A stretch of DNA of 35,336 nt from Alphaproteobacteria bacterium (GCA_028281265.1 JANQKE010000194.1:1-35336); one strand, 5' to 3'; counted from the first letter of the stretch, positions 1 through 9,168 are shown. The notes: generated from the sequence alone by a model not told the origin. Program-made: numbers and translations.

Positions 1-411
1 GCCAATACTCACACCAGCAACACCCCAAACAAATCAGCAATACCGCCGACCGCGTATCCCTTCTCTCTCAACACAATCTCACTCTGTCATACATCCGGCC
101 CCGACCGCGCGGCGCAAATCAGTCTGACGACGGCCAGGCTGGCCAGAATATCAGACCACGAAATCTGCGCAAGGCTATTCGGGCTGTATCGCGAAGTCGC
201 CACCCGATGGGTGCCGCGACCGCGGCGATGTGTCGATATAGGCGCGCCCGCCGGGGCGTGTCAAACCGGTTGGCGAGAAAACGGCCCGCCCCCGCCGCAG
301 ACCAGGGTTGGCAACAATTCCGCAACACTTCCCGTCCGCCGGGCTTGACAGCGGTGCCGGCGAGACGAGCCGGCCTCTTGTATCGCGGGAAAAATAATAT
401 ATATCAAATGA
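1..411. other. Intergenic region, no gene seen
   Basis: No reading frame here has a plausible product. The short open frames are arginine-rich shadows without a ribosome binding site. The first 100 bases and a patch at about 385-415 (runs of A and T, including an aataatatatat stretch) are clearly more AT-rich than the rest of the window. The patch lies just after the stop codon of the leucine operon. A short hairpin (gccggc at 356-361 pairing with gccggc at 370-375) follows it in the operon's direction of transcription, but no T-run follows the hairpin, so I do not call a terminator. Confidence 0.6.
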
Positions 412-1332
412 TTAAGAGTCTTCCATCGATTGCTCGCCTCGCCGTGCCAACAACGCCCGAGCCGCCTTGGAAGCGGCCGGACGGTCCAGGCGGGCACTCA
501 GCCAGGCGCTCACATCGAGCAGGCGCGGGCGATCGACGCCGGTTGCGATGCCCATCCCGTCGAGCATGAACAGCACGTCTTCGGTGGCGACGTTGCCGCC
601 GGCCCCGCGGGCATAGGGGCATCCGCCCAGGCCGGTGACCGCGGTGTCGATGATCCGCACGCCGGCGTCGAGCGCCACCAGGAGATTGGCGAGGGCCTGG
701 CCGTAGGTATCGTGGAAATGCGCCGCCAGCCGGGTGACCGGCACCCGGTCCGTCACCGCCGCCAGGACGGTGCGGGTGGCGGTCGGAGTACCGGTACCGA
801 TGGTGTCGCCCAAGGAGATTTCGGCACAGCCCCGGTCGTGGAGGGCGGCCGCGACATCGGCGACGGCGCCGGGCTCAACCGGTCCCTCATAGGGGCAGCC
901 CAGGACGCAACTGATGTAGCCCCGGACCGGCACCCCGTCGGCCCTGGCGGCGGCGAACACCGGCGCGAACCGGTCCAGGCTTTCCGCGATCGAGCAGTTG
1001 ATGTTGCGCCGGGAGAAGGTCTCCGAGGCGGCCGCGAACACGGCCACCTCGTCCGCCCCCGCCGCGCGGGCCGCCCGGTACCCCTTGAGATTGGGTGTCA
1101 GGACCGGGTAGCGGACACCGGGCCGCCGGGTCAGGCCCTGCAGGACCGCGCCCGACTCCGCCATCTGCGGCACCCATTTCGGGGAGACGAACGCGCCGGC
1201 CTCGACCACCGGCAGGCCGGCATCGGCCAGTCCCTCGATCAGCCGGATCTTCTCCGCAGCGGTCAGCCGCACCGGCTCGTTCTGCAGGCCGTCCCGCGGC
1301 GCCACCTCGACCAACGTCACCCGGTCCGCCAT
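412..1332 (-). CDS. liuE: Hydroxymethylglutaryl-CoA lyase
   Basis: This enzyme cleaves 3-hydroxy-3-methylglutaryl-CoA to acetyl-CoA and acetoacetate, the last step of leucine degradation, in the cytoplasm. The 306 residues match the usual family length of about 300. Visible landmarks are the N-terminal PRDGLQNE motif (residues 12-19, with the Arg-Asp pair of the active site), a metal-binding His pair in AHFHDTYG (205 and 207), and the catalytic-loop signature GLGGCPYARGAGGN around Cys238. I chose the ATG at 1332 because it begins MADRVTLVEV, the normal start of the family, and overlaps the stop of liuD by one base (TGATG), implying coupled translation. An upstream in-frame extension is low-complexity Arg/Gly sequence antisense to nothing useful and lies inside liuD. 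It is the last gene of the leucine operon. I am confident of the family and pathway. Confidence 0.95.
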   Translation of the reverse strand: MADRVTLVEVAPRDGLQNEPVRLTAAEKIRLIEGLADAGLPVVEAGAFVSPKWVPQMAESGAVLQGLTRRPGVRYPVLTPNLKGYRAARAAGADEVAVFAAASETFSRRNINCSIAESLDRFAPVFAAARADGVPVRGYISCVLGCPYEGPVEPGAVADVAAALHDRGCAEISLGDTIGTGTPTATRTVLAAVTDRVPVTRLAAHFHDTYGQALANLLVALDAGVRIIDTAVTGLGGCPYARGAGGNVATEDVLFMLDGMGIATGVDRPRLLDVSAWLSARLDRPAASKAARALLARRGEQSMEDS

Positions 1333-3356
1333 CACGCCGGCTCCCCCTCCCCGGTCCGCACGACCACGAGTTCGGCGCCCTCTTCGACCTGATCGCCGAT
1401 CGTCACCGGTACCGCGGTGACGACGCCATCGGCCGGCGCCCGGACGGTATGTTCCATCTTCATCGCCTCGAGCACGACCAAAGGGGTGCCGCGGCCGACC
1501 ACGTCGTCGACGGCCACCAGAACGTCGACGATTCTGCCCGGCATGGGGGCGGTCAGCCGGCCGGTTGCCCCTTCCTCCCGGCCGGCCGCCTGGGCGCTGT
1601 CGATCAGGGTGACGCGGAGCGGACCGCCGGTACCGAACAGGGTCCAATCCGTTCCGTGGCGAACGGCGGCGACGCGGTGCCGCACGCCGTCGAGCACCGC
1701 CGTCAGGCCGGTCGGCTCGTCGGGGTCGAACCACGCATCCCCCAGGCAGACGGTGCCGTCGGGGGCGGTCAGGCGGTACCCGCCGTGCCGGCGGTGGACG
1801 ACCCCGAGGCTCACCTCGCCGTCGGCATCGGCCAGCATGAGGACCTCGGCGGCCTCGTCGTTGAGCCGCCAGCCATCGGCCAGGCCCCATGGGGAGTCCG
1901 GCTCCGCACTGGCTCGCGCCGCGGCGGCGGCCCGGCGCCGCCGGTCGGCCAGCACCGCCAGGCCCGCCAGCGCCCAGTCGGCCGCGGTGTTGGGATGGGC
2001 GGGAGCCAGCAGATCACCGCCGTGCCGCTCCAGGAAGCGGGTGTCGAGGTCGGCCGCAGCGAAGGCGGGATGAGCGGCGATCGCGGCCAGGAAGCCGGTA
2101 TTGTTGGCCAGCCCGACGATCTGGGTCTCGGCCAAGGCGGCGCGCAGCCGCCGCAACGCCGCCGGGCGATCGCGGTCCCACACGATCAGCTTGGCGATCA
2201 TCGGGTCGTAATGGATGGTGATGGCATCCCCGGCCCGCACGCCGGTATCGACCCGCACATGCGGGCCTTCGGCGGGAAAGACGAGATGGTCCAACCGACC
2301 CGTCGCCGGCAGGAAACCGGCCTCGGGATCCTCGGCATACAGCCGGACTTCGACGGCGTGCCCGTCGATCGCGAGGTCGTCCTGGCCGCACGGCAACGGT
2401 TCCCCCGCCGCCACCCGCAACTGCCATTCGACCAGATCCTGCCCGGTGATCAGTTCGGTGACCGGGTGCTCGACCTGCAGCCGGGTGTTCATCTCCATGA
2501 AGTAGAAAGCACCGTCGGGTGCCAGCAAGAACTCGACCGTGCCGGCGCCGACATAGCCGATCGCCGTCGCCGCGGCGACGGCGGCGGACCCCATCCGTGC
2601 CCGCAGCCGCGGATCGAGCCCCGGAGCGGGGGCTTCCTCGACCACCTTCTGGTGCCGCCGCTGCAACGAGCAGTCCCGTTCGAACAGATAGACCGCGTTG
2701 CCCAGCGTATCGGCGAAGATCTGAATCTCCACGTGCCGCGGCCGGGCGAGATACTTTTCGATCAGCACCCGATCGTCTCCGAACGAGCCTGCGGCCTCCC
2801 GTTTCGCCCCGGCCAGAGCCTCGGTGAATTGGTCCGGCGCGGCCACCACCCGCATACCCTTGCCGCCGCCGCCGGCCGACGCCTTGATCAGGACCGGGAA
2901 GCCGATCCGCCCGGTCTCCCGCAAGAGGAGGTCGGGGTCCTGGTCGTCGCCGTGATAGCCGGGCACCAGCGGTACGCCCGCCTGGGCCATCAAGGCCTTG
3001 GCCTGAGACTTGCCGCCCATCGCCCGGATGGCTGCGGCCGGCGGCCCGACAAAGGCGATGCCGGCATCGGCACAGGCCGCGGCGAAGGCGGCGTTCTCGG
3101 ACAGGAAACCGTAGCCGGGATGGATCGCCTGCGCCCCGGTCTGCCGGGCCGCCGCGAGCACACGGTCGATGACGAGATAGCTGTCGGCGGCCGGCGCCGG
3201 CCCCAGCCGGACCGCCTGGTCGGCCAGGGCGACATGCGCCGCGCCAGCATCGGCATCGGAATGGACCGCGATCGTGCGCAGTCCCATCGCCTTGGCCGTG
3301 CGCATCACCCGGCAGGCGATCTCCCCGCGATTGGCGACCAGAACGCTGTCGAACAT
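1332..3356 (-). CDS. liuD: 3-methylcrotonyl-CoA carboxylase, biotin-carrying alpha subunit
   Basis: The alpha subunit carboxylates its own biotin with ATP and bicarbonate and hands the CO2 to the beta subunit (liuB), which acts on 3-methylcrotonyl-CoA. The 674 residues carry, in order, a biotin carboxylase N-domain (VANRGEIACRVMRTAK at the start), an ATP-grasp domain with the glycine-rich ASAGGGGKGMRVV loop around 160-175, the MEMNTRLQVEHPVTE motif near 290, a biotin carboxylase C-domain, a linker or BT domain, and a C-terminal biotinyl domain with EAMKMEH, whose Lys at about 633 is the biotinylated residue. Geranyl-CoA or propionyl-CoA carboxylase alpha subunits look similar, but the neighbouring liuC and liuE point to leucine degradation. 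A GAGG box lies 6 bases before the ATG, inside the 11-base gap after the coiled-coil gene. Confidence 0.95.
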   Translation of the reverse strand: MFDSVLVANRGEIACRVMRTAKAMGLRTIAVHSDADAGAAHVALADQAVRLGPAPAADSYLVIDRVLAAARQTGAQAIHPGYGFLSENAAFAAACADAGIAFVGPPAAAIRAMGGKSQAKALMAQAGVPLVPGYHGDDQDPDLLLRETGRIGFPVLIKASAGGGGKGMRVVAAPDQFTEALAGAKREAAGSFGDDRVLIEKYLARPRHVEIQIFADTLGNAVYLFERDCSLQRRHQKVVEEAPAPGLDPRLRARMGSAAVAAATAIGYVGAGTVEFLLAPDGAFYFMEMNTRLQVEHPVTELITGQDLVEWQLRVAAGEPLPCGQDDLAIDGHAVEVRLYAEDPEAGFLPATGRLDHLVFPAEGPHVRVDTGVRAGDAITIHYDPMIAKLIVWDRDRPAALRRLRAALAETQIVGLANNTGFLAAIAAHPAFAAADLDTRFLERHGGDLLAPAHPNTAADWALAGLAVLADRRRRAAAAARASAEPDSPWGLADGWRLNDEAAEVLMLADADGEVSLGVVHRRHGGYRLTAPDGTVCLGDAWFDPDEPTGLTAVLDGVRHRVAAVRHGTDWTLFGTGGPLRVTLIDSAQAAGREEGATGRLTAPMPGRIVDVLVAVDDVVGRGTPLVVLEAMKMEHTVRAPADGVVTAVPVTIGDQVEEGAELVVVRTGEGEPA

Positions 3357-3367
3357 CGCAAGCCTCG

Positions 3368-5737
3368 TCAGCTCCGTGAAGCGGGATCCAGGCAGAGGAC
3401 CGACAGCTCGGCATCCTCCACCGTCATTTCGTGCATGGTCAGCACACAGTCATCGACATCCGACGAGATCGGGACGAGGCTGCCCATCCGGACGAAGGTC
3501 CGCTCATCGTCGATGGCCACATGGGCCGCGCTGTCGAACAGGCTGACCAGCATGATCCGGCGCAGGGGACGCGCCAGCACGCGGCTCTCACCGATGCCGA
3601 TCCGGAAGGAGTCGACGGTCTCCAGATCGTTCAGGGTCCGGGTCGCCCGTTCTTCGGCCAGGCGAGCCTCGGCTCGGGCGAGGGTCTCGGTGATCCGGCC
3701 GATCGCGGCCTGTCGGTCGACCAGTTCCCGCCGCAGACGCTCCTGATCGGCAAGCAGCGCCTCCCCCGCAGCGATCTCCGCGGCCAGATCCTCGGACAGG
3801 GCGGCGGCCTGGGCCTCCGCCATCGCCAGCCGGTCCGACACCTCGGCGATCGACCGATCACGGGCGGCGATCTCGCCGCGCACGGCCTCGGCGTCGGCGC
3901 GCTGACCGGCCAGGAGCGTTTCCGCCGTCTCCAGGGCTGCGGTACGCTGGGCCAGCCTCGCGGTCAGGTCGGCCGCCTGCTCCGATGCGGCGGCCAGGTC
4001 CTGTTCCAGCCCGGCGATGCGGTCCGCCTGCCCGGCGATCTCGTCGGACAGCGTCAGGATCATGGTCTCCGCCTGGGCGATCCGGCCCTGCAGGTCGGCT
4101 TCCCGCGCGGCGGCGGCCTGCTGGGCGAGATGCCCGGCCGCGGCGGCCGCCTGCAGCCGAGCGACCTCCGCGACCCGGGCGTCGACCATGCGCTCCCGGT
4201 CCGCCAGGACGGTTTCCTGGCGTGCGATCTCCTCGACCAGCCGTTCCCGCTCGGCCAAGAGACCGTCCAGCCCGACCCGCTCGTCCGCCAAGGTCGATTG
4301 GAGCTGCGCGACCAGCGCCTCGGCCCGCGCCAAGTCGCGCGCGCGTTGCTCGGCCAGGCCGTCGGCCGCATCGAGGGCGGCTCGCGTCCGGGCGAGGCTC
4401 TCCCCGGCCTCCTCCAAGGCGGCGGCCAGCGTGGCCCGCTCGGACTGCGACCGCTCCAGCGCAGCGGCGGTTTCCTGAAGACGCATCGCCGTCGCGGCGG
4501 CGGTCGCCTGCGCGGCGGCCAGGCCGGTTTCCAGCCCGGCGATCTCCGCGATCAGGCCTTGTCGGTCGGCCAGCAACCCCTCGACACCGGTCCGCTCGTC
4601 GGCCAGGGCGGTCTGCAGCTCGGCGACGAGGCCGTTGGCATCACGCAGGTCGCGGGCCAGCCGATCGGCCCGGGCGATGTCCTGCTGCCGACCCGCCTGT
4701 TCCCGGTCCAAGGCCGCGCGGCTGTCCGCCAGCCGGGAGGACAGCGCGTCGACCTCGGCCCCAACGGCGATCTCACGCGCAGACGCGGCGGCCTGGTCCT
4801 GCCGCAAACGCACGATGCGGTCGGTCAGGGACTGCGACCGGCTGATGACGGCTTCCAGTTCCTGGTCCTGCATGCGGGCCGCGGCCTGCACACCGGCAAG
4901 CTCCTCCCGCAGCCCGTCGACCTGCGTCGCCAGGGCCGACCCGGCGGCCTGGGATGCCGCCAGGTCATGGGTGAGTTGCCGGTTCCGGGTGGTCAGGGCG
5001 CCCATCGCCTCAGCCCGGACCGCCGCTGCGGTCTCCAGACGGTCGATCGCGTCGGTCTGTATCTCGATCCGTCCGGCGAGGGTATCGCGCTCGGCGATCG
5101 CCTCGGCCAAGCGGGCGGCACCGGTCGCCGCATCGATCGCGAGCCCATCGCCCCGCGCGGTTTCGAGCGCGACGGCCGCCTGGCTACGCCGCAAGGCCGA
5201 CCGGGTCGCTTCCAGATCATCCACGGTCGCCGCATGGTCGGCCGCGAGGCGTTGGATGTCCGCCGCCAGCGTGTCGCGTTCGGCCCGGACCGACTCCAGG
5301 GCCTCCGACATTACGGCCAGTTCGGTCTCCAACCCGGCCCGGACCCCGATCGCTTCCTGCAGGGCCTCTTCCGCCCGATCGGCCGCCTCGGCCGCCGCGT
5401 CGGCCCGGGCGACCGCCTCGGCCGTCCGGCCTTCGGCTGCCGTTGCCCGCAGGATGGCGGCCTCCGCGTCGCCGCGGGCGAGATTGACCGCGGCTTGGAA
5501 CGCGTTCCGCTCCGCGATCAGCCGGTCCTGGACCCCCTGGTCCTCCCGAACCGCCTCGACGGCCGCGATACGCGCCGAACGCTCAGGCTCCCGGGCGGTA
5601 AGCCCCTCGCTCAAGCCCAGCCGGTACCCGCCCAGGCCCGCGGCGACGGCCAGCAGGACCAGCACGACGATCACAATCGCAACCGGCGGAGAGAGCTGGC
5701 GGCGGGCGCTCCGGGGATCTTCCGCATGCCCGTTCAA
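3368..5737 (-). CDS. Membrane-anchored giant coiled-coil protein in the leucine operon
   Basis: Function not recognised. The 789 residues show a short N-terminal tail, one hydrophobic segment (about 18-41, rich in Val, Leu, Ile and Ala), then a stretch from 52 to 723 without a single proline. That stretch is dominated by Ala, Glu, Arg, Leu and Gln in heptad-like order and predicts a very long coiled coil. Residues about 364-415 and 469-520 are a near-duplicate pair (ELQTALADERTGVEGLLADR versus QLQSTLADERVGLDGLLAER), spaced 105 residues apart. The last 85 residues change character (beta-prone, with Pro, Cys, Phe and Met) and look like a small folded domain. The start is TTG, overlapping the liuC stop (TTGA). 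The next Met is far downstream and would remove the membrane segment. It sits between liuC and liuD with coupled junctions on both sides, so it is almost certainly co-transcribed with them. It could be a scaffold or a cell-envelope protein; nothing visible decides this. Confidence 0.8.
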   Translation of the reverse strand: MNGHAEDPRSARRQLSPPVAIVIVVLVLLAVAAGLGGYRLGLSEGLTAREPERSARIAAVEAVREDQGVQDRLIAERNAFQAAVNLARGDAEAAILRATAAEGRTAEAVARADAAAEAADRAEEALQEAIGVRAGLETELAVMSEALESVRAERDTLAADIQRLAADHAATVDDLEATRSALRRSQAAVALETARGDGLAIDAATGAARLAEAIAERDTLAGRIEIQTDAIDRLETAAAVRAEAMGALTTRNRQLTHDLAASQAAGSALATQVDGLREELAGVQAAARMQDQELEAVISRSQSLTDRIVRLRQDQAAASAREIAVGAEVDALSSRLADSRAALDREQAGRQQDIARADRLARDLRDANGLVAELQTALADERTGVEGLLADRQGLIAEIAGLETGLAAAQATAAATAMRLQETAAALERSQSERATLAAALEEAGESLARTRAALDAADGLAEQRARDLARAEALVAQLQSTLADERVGLDGLLAERERLVEEIARQETVLADRERMVDARVAEVARLQAAAAAGHLAQQAAAAREADLQGRIAQAETMILTLSDEIAGQADRIAGLEQDLAAASEQAADLTARLAQRTAALETAETLLAGQRADAEAVRGEIAARDRSIAEVSDRLAMAEAQAAALSEDLAAEIAAGEALLADQERLRRELVDRQAAIGRITETLARAEARLAEERATRTLNDLETVDSFRIGIGESRVLARPLRRIMLVSLFDSAAHVAIDDERTFVRMGSLVPISSDVDDCVLTMHEMTVEDAELSVLCLDPASRS

Positions 5738-6528
5738 GATTGGCCCGCCCGCCAGGCCGGAGGCCGCTTTTCAAGGAACGCCGTCAGGCCCTCCTGCCCT
5801 TCGGCGGAGACCCGAAGCCGAGCGATCCGGCGGGCGGTATCGTCCAGCACTTCGGCCGGCGGACGCCCGTCGACCGCCCGCACCAGATCCTTGGCCGCGG
5901 CCTGGGCCATCGGTCCGCCGTCCAGCAGGGCCGCGACGATCTTCTCCCCCGCAGCGGCGAGGAACGGCGTCCCGACGACCTCGTGCACCAGGCCCAGCGT
6001 CTTGGCTTCGACCGCGCTGAAGCGTTCGGCCGTCTGGAAATACCGCCGGGCGGCCCGCGCCCCGACGGCGGCGACGACGAACGGGCCGATCACCGCCGGG
6101 ATCAGGCCCAGCTTCACCTCCGACAGGGAGAAGACCGCCTGCTCGGTGGCGATTGCGATGTCACAGCAGGCCACCAGGCCGACCCCGCCGCCATAGGCAG
6201 CACCGTTGACCAGGGCGATGGTCGGCTTCGGCAAGCCGTCCAAGGTGTGCATCAGCCGCGCCAGAGCCCGGGCGTCGGCCAGGTTCCGCTCCTCCGAATA
6301 GCCGGCCGTCGACCGCATCCATGCCAGATCGGCACCGGCGGAGAAGCTCTTGCCCGCGCCGGTCAACACCACGCAGCGGACCCGTGCACGTCGGCCGAGA
6401 TCCACCAGAACGGCCGTCATCTCGGCGATCAGCGCATCGTCGAACGCGTTGTGCCTGTCCGGCCGGTTCAGGGTGAGTGTGGCCACCCCGCGATCGTCGA
6501 CCCGGGCAATGAGGGCCCCGTCGGTCAT
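5734..6528 (-). CDS. liuC: Enoyl-CoA hydratase family; probable 3-methylglutaconyl-CoA hydratase
   Basis: The 264-residue crotonase-fold protein probably hydrates 3-methylglutaconyl-CoA to HMG-CoA, linking the carboxylase (liuB/liuD) to the lyase (liuE). The oxyanion-hole segments SAGADLAWM (63-71) and NGAAYGGGVG (108-117) are present, and a Glu in SLSEVKLG near 137 matches a catalytic acid of the family. The ATG at 6528 is preceded by GGAGGA about 9 bases upstream, which supports this start over a much longer open frame that merely runs antisense through liuB. The gene ends in a TTGA overlap with the coiled-coil gene. The gap to liuB is 53 bases. Substrate is inferred from the operon; the fold alone would fit many acyl-CoA substrates. 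Confidence 0.92.
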   Translation of the reverse strand: MTDGALIARVDDRGVATLTLNRPDRHNAFDDALIAEMTAVLVDLGRRARVRCVVLTGAGKSFSAGADLAWMRSTAGYSEERNLADARALARLMHTLDGLPKPTIALVNGAAYGGGVGLVACCDIAIATEQAVFSLSEVKLGLIPAVIGPFVVAAVGARAARRYFQTAERFSAVEAKTLGLVHEVVGTPFLAAAGEKIVAALLDGGPMAQAAAKDLVRAVDGRPPAEVLDDTARRIARLRVSAEGQEGLTAFLEKRPPAWRAGQS

Positions 6529-6535
6529 CCCGGTA

Positions 6536-6545
6536 TTCCTCCCTG
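6536..6545 (-). promoter_or_regulatory. Ribosome binding site of liuC
   Basis: On the minus strand this reads as a GGAGG-containing box about 9 bases before the ATG at 6528. It decides the start of the hydratase gene, because the open frame continues upstream through the whole 3' part of liuB. Confidence 0.7.
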
Positions 6546-6581
6546 AATGCGGGTCGTCATCGGCGCCGTCCCCGGCCCGGA

Positions 6582-8189
6582 TCACATGCGGAAGACGCCG
6601 AACCGGGTCGGCTCGATCGGCCGGTTGAGGGCGGCCGACACCGACAGGCCCAGGACCCGGCGCGTATCGACCGGGTCGATCACGCCGTCGTCCCACAGCC
6701 GGGCGCTGGCGTAGTACGGATGGCCCTGGGTTTCGTACTGCTCGCGGATCGGCGCCTTGAACGCCTGTTCCTCTTCGTCCGTCCAATGGCCGCCCCGGGC
6801 CTCGATACCGTCCCGCCGCACCGTGGCGAGCACGGTGGCCGCCTGCTCGCCCCCCATGACGGAGATCCGGGCGTTGGGCCACATCCACAGGAACCGGGGG
6901 CCATAGGCGCGACCGCACATGCCGTAGTTCCCGGCCCCGAAGCTGCCGCCCAGGATCAGGGTCACCTTCGGCACATTGGCCGAGGCCACGGCCGTCACCA
7001 GCTTGGCCCCGTCCTTGGCGATGCCGCCGGCCTCGTATTTGCGGCCGACCATGAAGCCCGTGATGTTCTGCAGGAAGATCAAAGGCACACCCCGCTGGCA
7101 GCACAGCTCGACGAAATGGGCCCCTTTGAGCGCCGACTCCGAGAACAGGATACCGTTATTGGCGACGATCCCGACGGAGATGCCGTACAGATGGGCGAAC
7201 CCGCACACCAGGGTGGTCCCGTAGAGCTGCTTGAACTCGTCGAAGGCGCTGCCGTCGACGATCCGGGCGATCACGTCCCGCATATCGAACGGGCGCCGCA
7301 GATCCGTGCCGACGATCCCGTACAATTCCTCGGCCGGATAGAGCGGCGCCTGGGCCGGACGCAGCGCCACCGACGGTGCCTTGCGCCGGTTGAGACCGGA
7401 GACGATCTGCCGGGCGATCGCCAGCGCATGGCGGTCGTCCCGGGCATAGTGATCGGTCACCCCGGAGGTCCGGCTGTGCACGTCGGCCCCGCCAAGCGCC
7501 TCCGCGGAGACGATCTCGCCGGTGGCAGCCTTCACCAGCGGAGGTCCGCCGAGAAAGATCGTGCCCTGGTTGCTGACGATGATCGATTCGTCCGACATCG
7601 CCGGCACATAGGCACCGCCGGCGGTACAGGATCCCATCACCACCGCGATCTGAGGGATGCCGTCGGCGGACATGCGGGCCTGGTTGTAGAAGATGCGCCC
7701 GAAATGATCCCGGTCCGGGAAGACGGCATCCTGCTCCGGCAGGAACGCGCCGCCGCTGTCGACCAGATAGAGGCATGGCAGGCCGTTCTGGGCCGCGATC
7801 TCCTGGGCACGCAGATGCTTCTTGACGGTGAGCGGATAGTAGGTGCCGCCCTTGACCGTGGCGTCGTTGGCGACGATCACGCATTCGCGGTCCGCCACCC
7901 GCCCGATGCCGGTGAGGATACCGGCCGCCGGGACCGGATCGGCATAGACGCCGTGGGCCGCCAACTGGGACAGCTCCAGCCATGGGCTGCCGGGGTCCAG
8001 CAACGTCCGCACACGGTCGCGCGGCAACAGCTTCCCCCGATCCAGATGCCGCTGCCGCGCCCGTTCTCCGCCGCCCTGCTTGACCTGGGCGACCTGCGCC
8101 GTGAGGTCGTCGACGGCCGTCGTCATGGCCGCATGGTTGGCGCGATAGGTTTCCGATTTCGGGTCGACCGCCGACCGCAGCACCGTCAT
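6582..8189 (-). CDS. liuB: 3-methylcrotonyl-CoA carboxylase, carboxyltransferase beta subunit
   Basis: This is the carboxyltransferase that moves CO2 from biotin on liuD to the gamma-carbon of 3-methylcrotonyl-CoA. The 535 residues match the usual length of about 535. Recognisable segments are the N-terminal [22 protein letters not shown] region, [20 protein letters not shown], the acyl-CoA site [17 protein letters not shown], and the C-terminal biotin-side block [20 protein letters not shown]. These distinguish methylcrotonyl-CoA carboxylase from propionyl-CoA carboxylase beta subunits. The ATG at 8189 gives [15 protein letters not shown], a typical start. It is the first gene of the operon in this window. 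The isovaleryl-CoA dehydrogenase (liuA) and regulator (liuR) that often precede it are absent; the next gene upstream is an unrelated secreted protein. Confidence 0.95.
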   Translation of the reverse strand: MTVLRSAVDPKSETYRANHAAMTTAVDDLTAQVAQVKQGGGERARQRHLDRGKLLPRDRVRTLLDPGSPWLELSQLAAHGVYADPVPAAGILTGIGRVADRECVIVANDATVKGGTYYPLTVKKHLRAQEIAAQNGLPCLYLVDSGGAFLPEQDAVFPDRDHFGRIFYNQARMSADGIPQIAVVMGSCTAGGAYVPAMSDESIIVSNQGTIFLGGPPLVKAATGEIVSAEALGGADVHSRTSGVTDHYARDDRHALAIARQIVSGLNRRKAPSVALRPAQAPLYPAEELYGIVGTDLRRPFDMRDVIARIVDGSAFDEFKQLYGTTLVCGFAHLYGISVGIVANNGILFSESALKGAHFVELCCQRGVPLIFLQNITGFMVGRKYEAGGIAKDGAKLVTAVASANVPKVTLILGGSFGAGNYGMCGRAYGPRFLWMWPNARISVMGGEQAATVLATVRRDGIEARGGHWTDEEEQAFKAPIREQYETQGHPYYASARLWDDGVIDPVDTRRVLGLSVSAALNRPIEPTRFGVFRM

Positions 8190-8383
8190 GGGCCGTCGCC
8201 CTGTCTGGAGTCCTGAACAGGCGGCGCACGCTGCCGCAGGCTCGGGGCCAGGGCAAGGACAAACGCCGCGATGCCGCCATTCCCCGGAGCGGACGGGAAG
8301 CGGAGGCGACGGGCCGGCCGGGTGAAGGAAGGGGGGCGCCGCACGGGATGGCCGGCGGGCGACACCGTGGTGAAGGACCCCGT

Positions 8384-8839
8384 CTAGAACCGCCAGTCCA
8401 GATCAACGCCGGTCAACCCGCCGTCGTGTCGCGGATGCCCGGGCTCCAACTCCCGCCCCATGAGAAGGGGCGTCACGTTCATCGCTCCCACCTGGCGGGA
8501 GAGATCCACCGATTCGACCTCTTCGGCGATCCGCTCGAGTTCACGGATCGCAGCATACTGCCCGGCCCCGTCATACAGGTGCGATTGGGGTCTGGGCACC
8601 ATGTACGGTGCCACCCGGGGGCCCCGAGCCGCGGGCGATGCACCACCGCCGACCGGACCGAGCGACAGGTTCAGGCCTCGGCTATCCGGCTCTGAGAACG
8701 ACAGCATCGAACCGGCCGGACCGGTCGGCAGGCTGAAATCCACGACCGGGTCGGCGGATTGCGCCACCGCGGTGCCCTCGACCGTGGCCAGAACGAGACC
8801 GACGCACACGGCCGGAGTGAAGCGGTTGAAACCGATCAT
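8384..8839 (-). CDS. Small secreted or periplasmic protein, unknown function
   Basis: A 151-residue protein of no family I recognise. It begins with a clear signal peptide (Met-Ile-Gly-Phe-Asn-Arg, then a hydrophobic stretch ending GTAVA, probable cleavage near residue 26). The mature part has a Gly/Pro/Ser-rich region with a [14 protein letters not shown] stretch, a short charged helix-like segment ([22 protein letters not shown]), and a C-terminus ending GVDLDWRF. A final Phe preceded by alternating residues resembles outer-membrane beta-strand ends, but the protein is too short and polar to call a barrel. A GGGGAGG box lies only about 3 bases before the ATG. It points the same way as the leucine operon, with a 194-base gap. 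Coding is supported by the signal peptide and ribosome site. Confidence 0.65.
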   Translation of the reverse strand: MIGFNRFTPAVCVGLVLATVEGTAVAQSADPVVDFSLPTGPAGSMLSFSEPDSRGLNLSLGPVGGGASPAARGPRVAPYMVPRPQSHLYDGAGQYAAIRELERIAEEVESVDLSRQVGAMNVTPLLMGRELEPGHPRHDGGLTGVDLDWRF

Positions 8840-8962
8840 GAGCCTCCCCCGAAACGGTGCGGCAGGGCGGTATCATCGACTATGGCCCAGGCGTATGGCC
8901 GAACCATGGCAGGCACCGGCTTACCGTTTGGTTTCCCAGCGCAGCCTCATCGATGCCTACCA

Positions 8963-9060
8963 TTAGAGCATCCTGCGTCCTAACGGACGCAGGATGCTCT
9001 AAATCTTTGAAATAGATCAACCTGCGTTCAGATGAATCCATCTGAACGCAGGTTGATCTA
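8963..9060 (-). repeat. Two-palindrome intergenic element, copy 1 (reverse orientation)
   Basis: Two perfect hairpins lie side by side. On the plus strand the first has 18-bp arms (8963-8980 with 8985-9002, loop taac), core cctgcgtcc. The second has 22-bp arms (9013-9034 with 9039-9060, loop aatc), core gttcagatg. The spacer between them reads tttcaaagat on the minus strand. The same order and spacer recur at 12777-12882 and 29200-29314. All four arms are of the short type, lacking a 4-bp insert seen in copy 3. The layout matches the RIME-type mosaic elements of rhizobia; family membership is inferred from architecture only. It lies between the secreted-protein gene and the 3' end of the ATPase gene. 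Confidence 0.85.
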
Positions 9061-9123
9061 GTGTCGGCCGTCACACCACCGCGCAGGAGGGCACGACAGC
9101 GGCGCCCCAACTCGGCTCGACGA

Positions 9124-9153
9124 TGCGATGTCGCGCGGGCGACCCGAACCTGA
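9124..9153 (+). pseudogene. Possible remnant of a DUF1203 gene 3' end
   Basis: Read on the plus strand, these ten codons give C-D-V-A-R-A-T-R-T-stop. The intact DUF1203 gene at 19704-20171 ends C-Y-A-A-R-V-T-R-A-stop. Both stops lie exactly 15 bases from the convergent stop of the ATPase reading frame, and the DNA is near-identical across both stops. The simplest reading is that a convergent ATPase/DUF1203 pair was duplicated and this locus lost the DUF1203 gene. Similarity fades upstream of 9124, so this rests on few codons. Confidence 0.4.
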
Positions 9154-9168
9154 AGGTGCGGATCGGCT

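Noticed and set aside
341-373. TTGACA box as a promoter in the first intergenic region
   Set aside because: No acceptable -10 box is found 16-18 bases downstream and no plus-strand gene follows.
1095-3746. An 883-codon open frame on the plus strand
   Set aside because: It is antisense to liuD, which has clear carboxylase motifs; no recognisable protein on the plus strand.
3431-6196. A 921-codon open frame on the plus strand
   Set aside because: It is antisense to the coiled-coil gene and liuC; the Gly/Arg/Gln-rich product reflects the Ala-rich coil on the other strand.
8963-9060. Paired hairpins as a CRISPR array or rho-independent terminators
   Set aside because: There are only two different palindromes per locus, no repeated unit with unique spacers, and no T-run after the stems. 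The fixed A-spacer-B order in three places fits a repeat element better.
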